64,000 nucleotides of DNA from JAWXCB01 sp034440455. GTDB lineage: Bacteria; Bacteroidota; Bacteroidia; Chitinophagales; CAIOSU01. Position 1 is the stretch's first letter, and every line of letters starts with the position of its first letter. The translations under genes and the position numbers were made by a program. A model generated the notes under the pieces. The model did no database searches and had not been told where the DNA came from. It worked only from the letters and a program-made list of their open reading frames with translations. The DNA lies in NCBI GenBank assembly GCA_034440455.1, contig JAWXCB010000104.1, forward strand, positions 1-64,000, given 5' to 3'. This document shows positions 62,934 through 64,000 of the stretch, in pieces.

Positions 62934-64000
62934 TTATTTTAAATCAAAACGGTCAAGGTTCATCACCTTTGTCCATGCCGTCACAAATTCTTTTGCAAAC
63001 TTTTCTTTCGCATCGTTGCTGGCATAAACTTCCGCTAATGCGCGCAACTCAGAGTTGGATCCGAATATTAAATCAGCGCGGGTAGCCGTCCACTTCACCG
63101 CGCCTGTTTTTCTGTCCTTTCCTTCAAACTCTTCTTCGGTGTCTGAAGTGGCTTTCCACTCAGTATTCATATCCAGCAGGTTCACAAAGAAATCATTGGT
63201 GAGCGTTCCCGGGCGTGATGTAAACACACCATGCTTCGAGTGGTTGTAGTTGGCATCAAGCGCACGCATTCCACCAACAAGAACTGTCATTTCGGGAGCA
63301 GTCAAAGTGAGCAGTTGCGCCTTGTCCACCAGCAACTCTTCGGTAGAGAGCGTGTATTTCGTTTTCAGATAATTGCGGAAACCATCCGCCCTCGGCTCAA
63401 GCACTGCAAATGAGTTTGCGTCTGTTTGCTCCTGCGTAGCATCTGTGCGCCCCGGAGTGAAAGGAACTTCAATGGCATAGCCGGCATCTTTTGCGGCTTT
63501 CTCTACTGCCGCGCTGCCACCCAATACAATCAGGTCAGCCATTGATACTTTTTGTTTAGTATCTGTTCTTTTGTTAAAATCTTTTTGAATTTTCTCCAGC
63601 GCAGCTAATACTTTATTGAGTTGCTCCGGATTATTCACTGCCCACTTTATTTGAGGCTCCAATTGAATACGCGCGCCATTCGCGCCTCCTCTTTTATCTG
63701 AACCGCGAAAGGTGGATGCAGAAGCCCAAGCAACTGACACCAATTCACTCGCGCTTAATCCCGAAATCAGGATGCTTGTTTTCAGCTCGGCAATATCTTT
63801 CGCAGCTATCAATTCATCTGTTATAGCAGGAATGGGGTCTTGCCAAATCAAATCTTCCTTCGGCACTTCAGTACCGAGATACAATGCCTTCGGTCCCATG
63901 TCGCGGTGCGTGAGCTTAAACCATGCGCGGGCAAATGCATCATCAAACTGGTCAGGGTTTTCAAGAAAGTTTCTTGAAATCTTTTCATAAACAGGATCCA
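62934..64000 (-). CDS. katG: Catalase-peroxidase KatG, C-terminal part (partial, truncated by window edge)
   Basis: The stop is at 62934 and the frame runs off the window at 64000, so the 5' part lies outside. The visible sequence is the KatG end of the peroxidase domain and the C-terminal domain: DQFDDAFARAWFKLTHRDMGP, YLGTEVPKEDLIWQDP, SDKRGGANGARIQLEPQ, and GGMRALDANYNHSKHGVF, ending NLDRFDLK. Catalase-peroxidases remove hydrogen peroxide in the cytosol using haem. The heme-binding N-terminal domain cannot be checked here. No regulator such as oxyR is visible. The assignment is certain. Confidence 0.97.
   Translation of the reverse strand, partial: DPVYEKISRNFLENPDQFDDAFARAWFKLTHRDMGPKALYLGTEVPKEDLIWQDPIPAITDELIAAKDIAELKTSILISGLSASELVSVAWASASTFRGSDKRGGANGARIQLEPQIKWAVNNPEQLNKVLAALEKIQKDFNKRTDTKQKVSMADLIVLGGSAAVEKAAKDAGYAIEVPFTPGRTDATQEQTDANSFAVLEPRADGFRNYLKTKYTLSTEELLVDKAQLLTLTAPEMTVLVGGMRALDANYNHSKHGVFTSRPGTLTNDFFVNLLDMNTEWKATSDTEEEFEGKDRKTGAVKWTATRADLIFGSNSELRALAEVYASNDAKEKFAKEFVTAWTKVMNLDRFDLK

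Overview
The window looks like a chromosomal segment of a Bacteroidota bacterium, probably a gliding or surface-adhering environmental lineage. The evidence is consistent. Nine proteins end in type IX secretion (T9SS) sorting domains, five of type A and four of type B (CHU_C-like, with an FTPNGDG...N-like motif). A PorP/SprF-like outer-membrane protein sits beside one of them. There are SprB-type repeats, TAnnTTTG-like -7 promoter boxes, and no obvious Shine-Dalgarno sites. The nine cargo genes cover about 33.7 kb, roughly half of the window.

Layout. 1-989 is non-coding, with an 84/85-bp tandem repeat and a long hairpin. 990-13361 carries a secreted subtilase, a PyrR-like phosphoribosyltransferase, shikimate kinase, a membrane GT-C-like protein, cobalamin adenosyltransferase, a MacB/LolD-type ATPase, gatC, trpS, a deoxynucleoside kinase with a lysine-rich tail, an SGNH protein and a Kup potassium transporter. 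tRNA-Gly(GCC) and a bidirectional terminator follow. 13587-21686 is one 2699-residue surface protein with 28 copies of a 51-residue Cys repeat. 22156-34716 mixes housekeeping genes (BASS transporter, NlpC/P60), secreted proteins (PorP/SprF, lamin-tail protein, M43 metalloprotease, copper-monooxygenase-like protein), small proteins and disrupted genes (CPA1 antiporter, bestrophin). 35603-57549 is dominated by two giant paralogous SprB-repeat proteins in opposite orientation, a glycine-rich beta-helix-like protein and an Ig-repeat protein. Gene debris, a sterol-desaturase-like enzyme, a rhodanese and a DCC-type thiol oxidoreductase lie among them. 57550-64000 holds a broken rhodanese-thioredoxin fusion, the helicase hrpB, a toxin-antitoxin pair whose toxin is frameshifted, a GAF protein and the 3' part of katG.

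How it fits together. The secreted proteins would cross the inner membrane by Sec and the outer membrane by T9SS, to act as adhesins and secreted hydrolases or oxidases. The most unusual features are a 51-residue repeat shared by three giant proteins (28, 6 and 2 copies), a giant paralogue pair carrying different T9SS sorting signals, a PorP/SprF signal peptide encoded by intergenic-type simple repeats, a CX4CH plus PHM-like oxidase, and a high local density of disrupted genes. No CRISPR array, integrase, complete insertion sequence, phage or conventional defence island was seen. The DNA was read by eye: identities rest on motif recognition, and no database search was possible.
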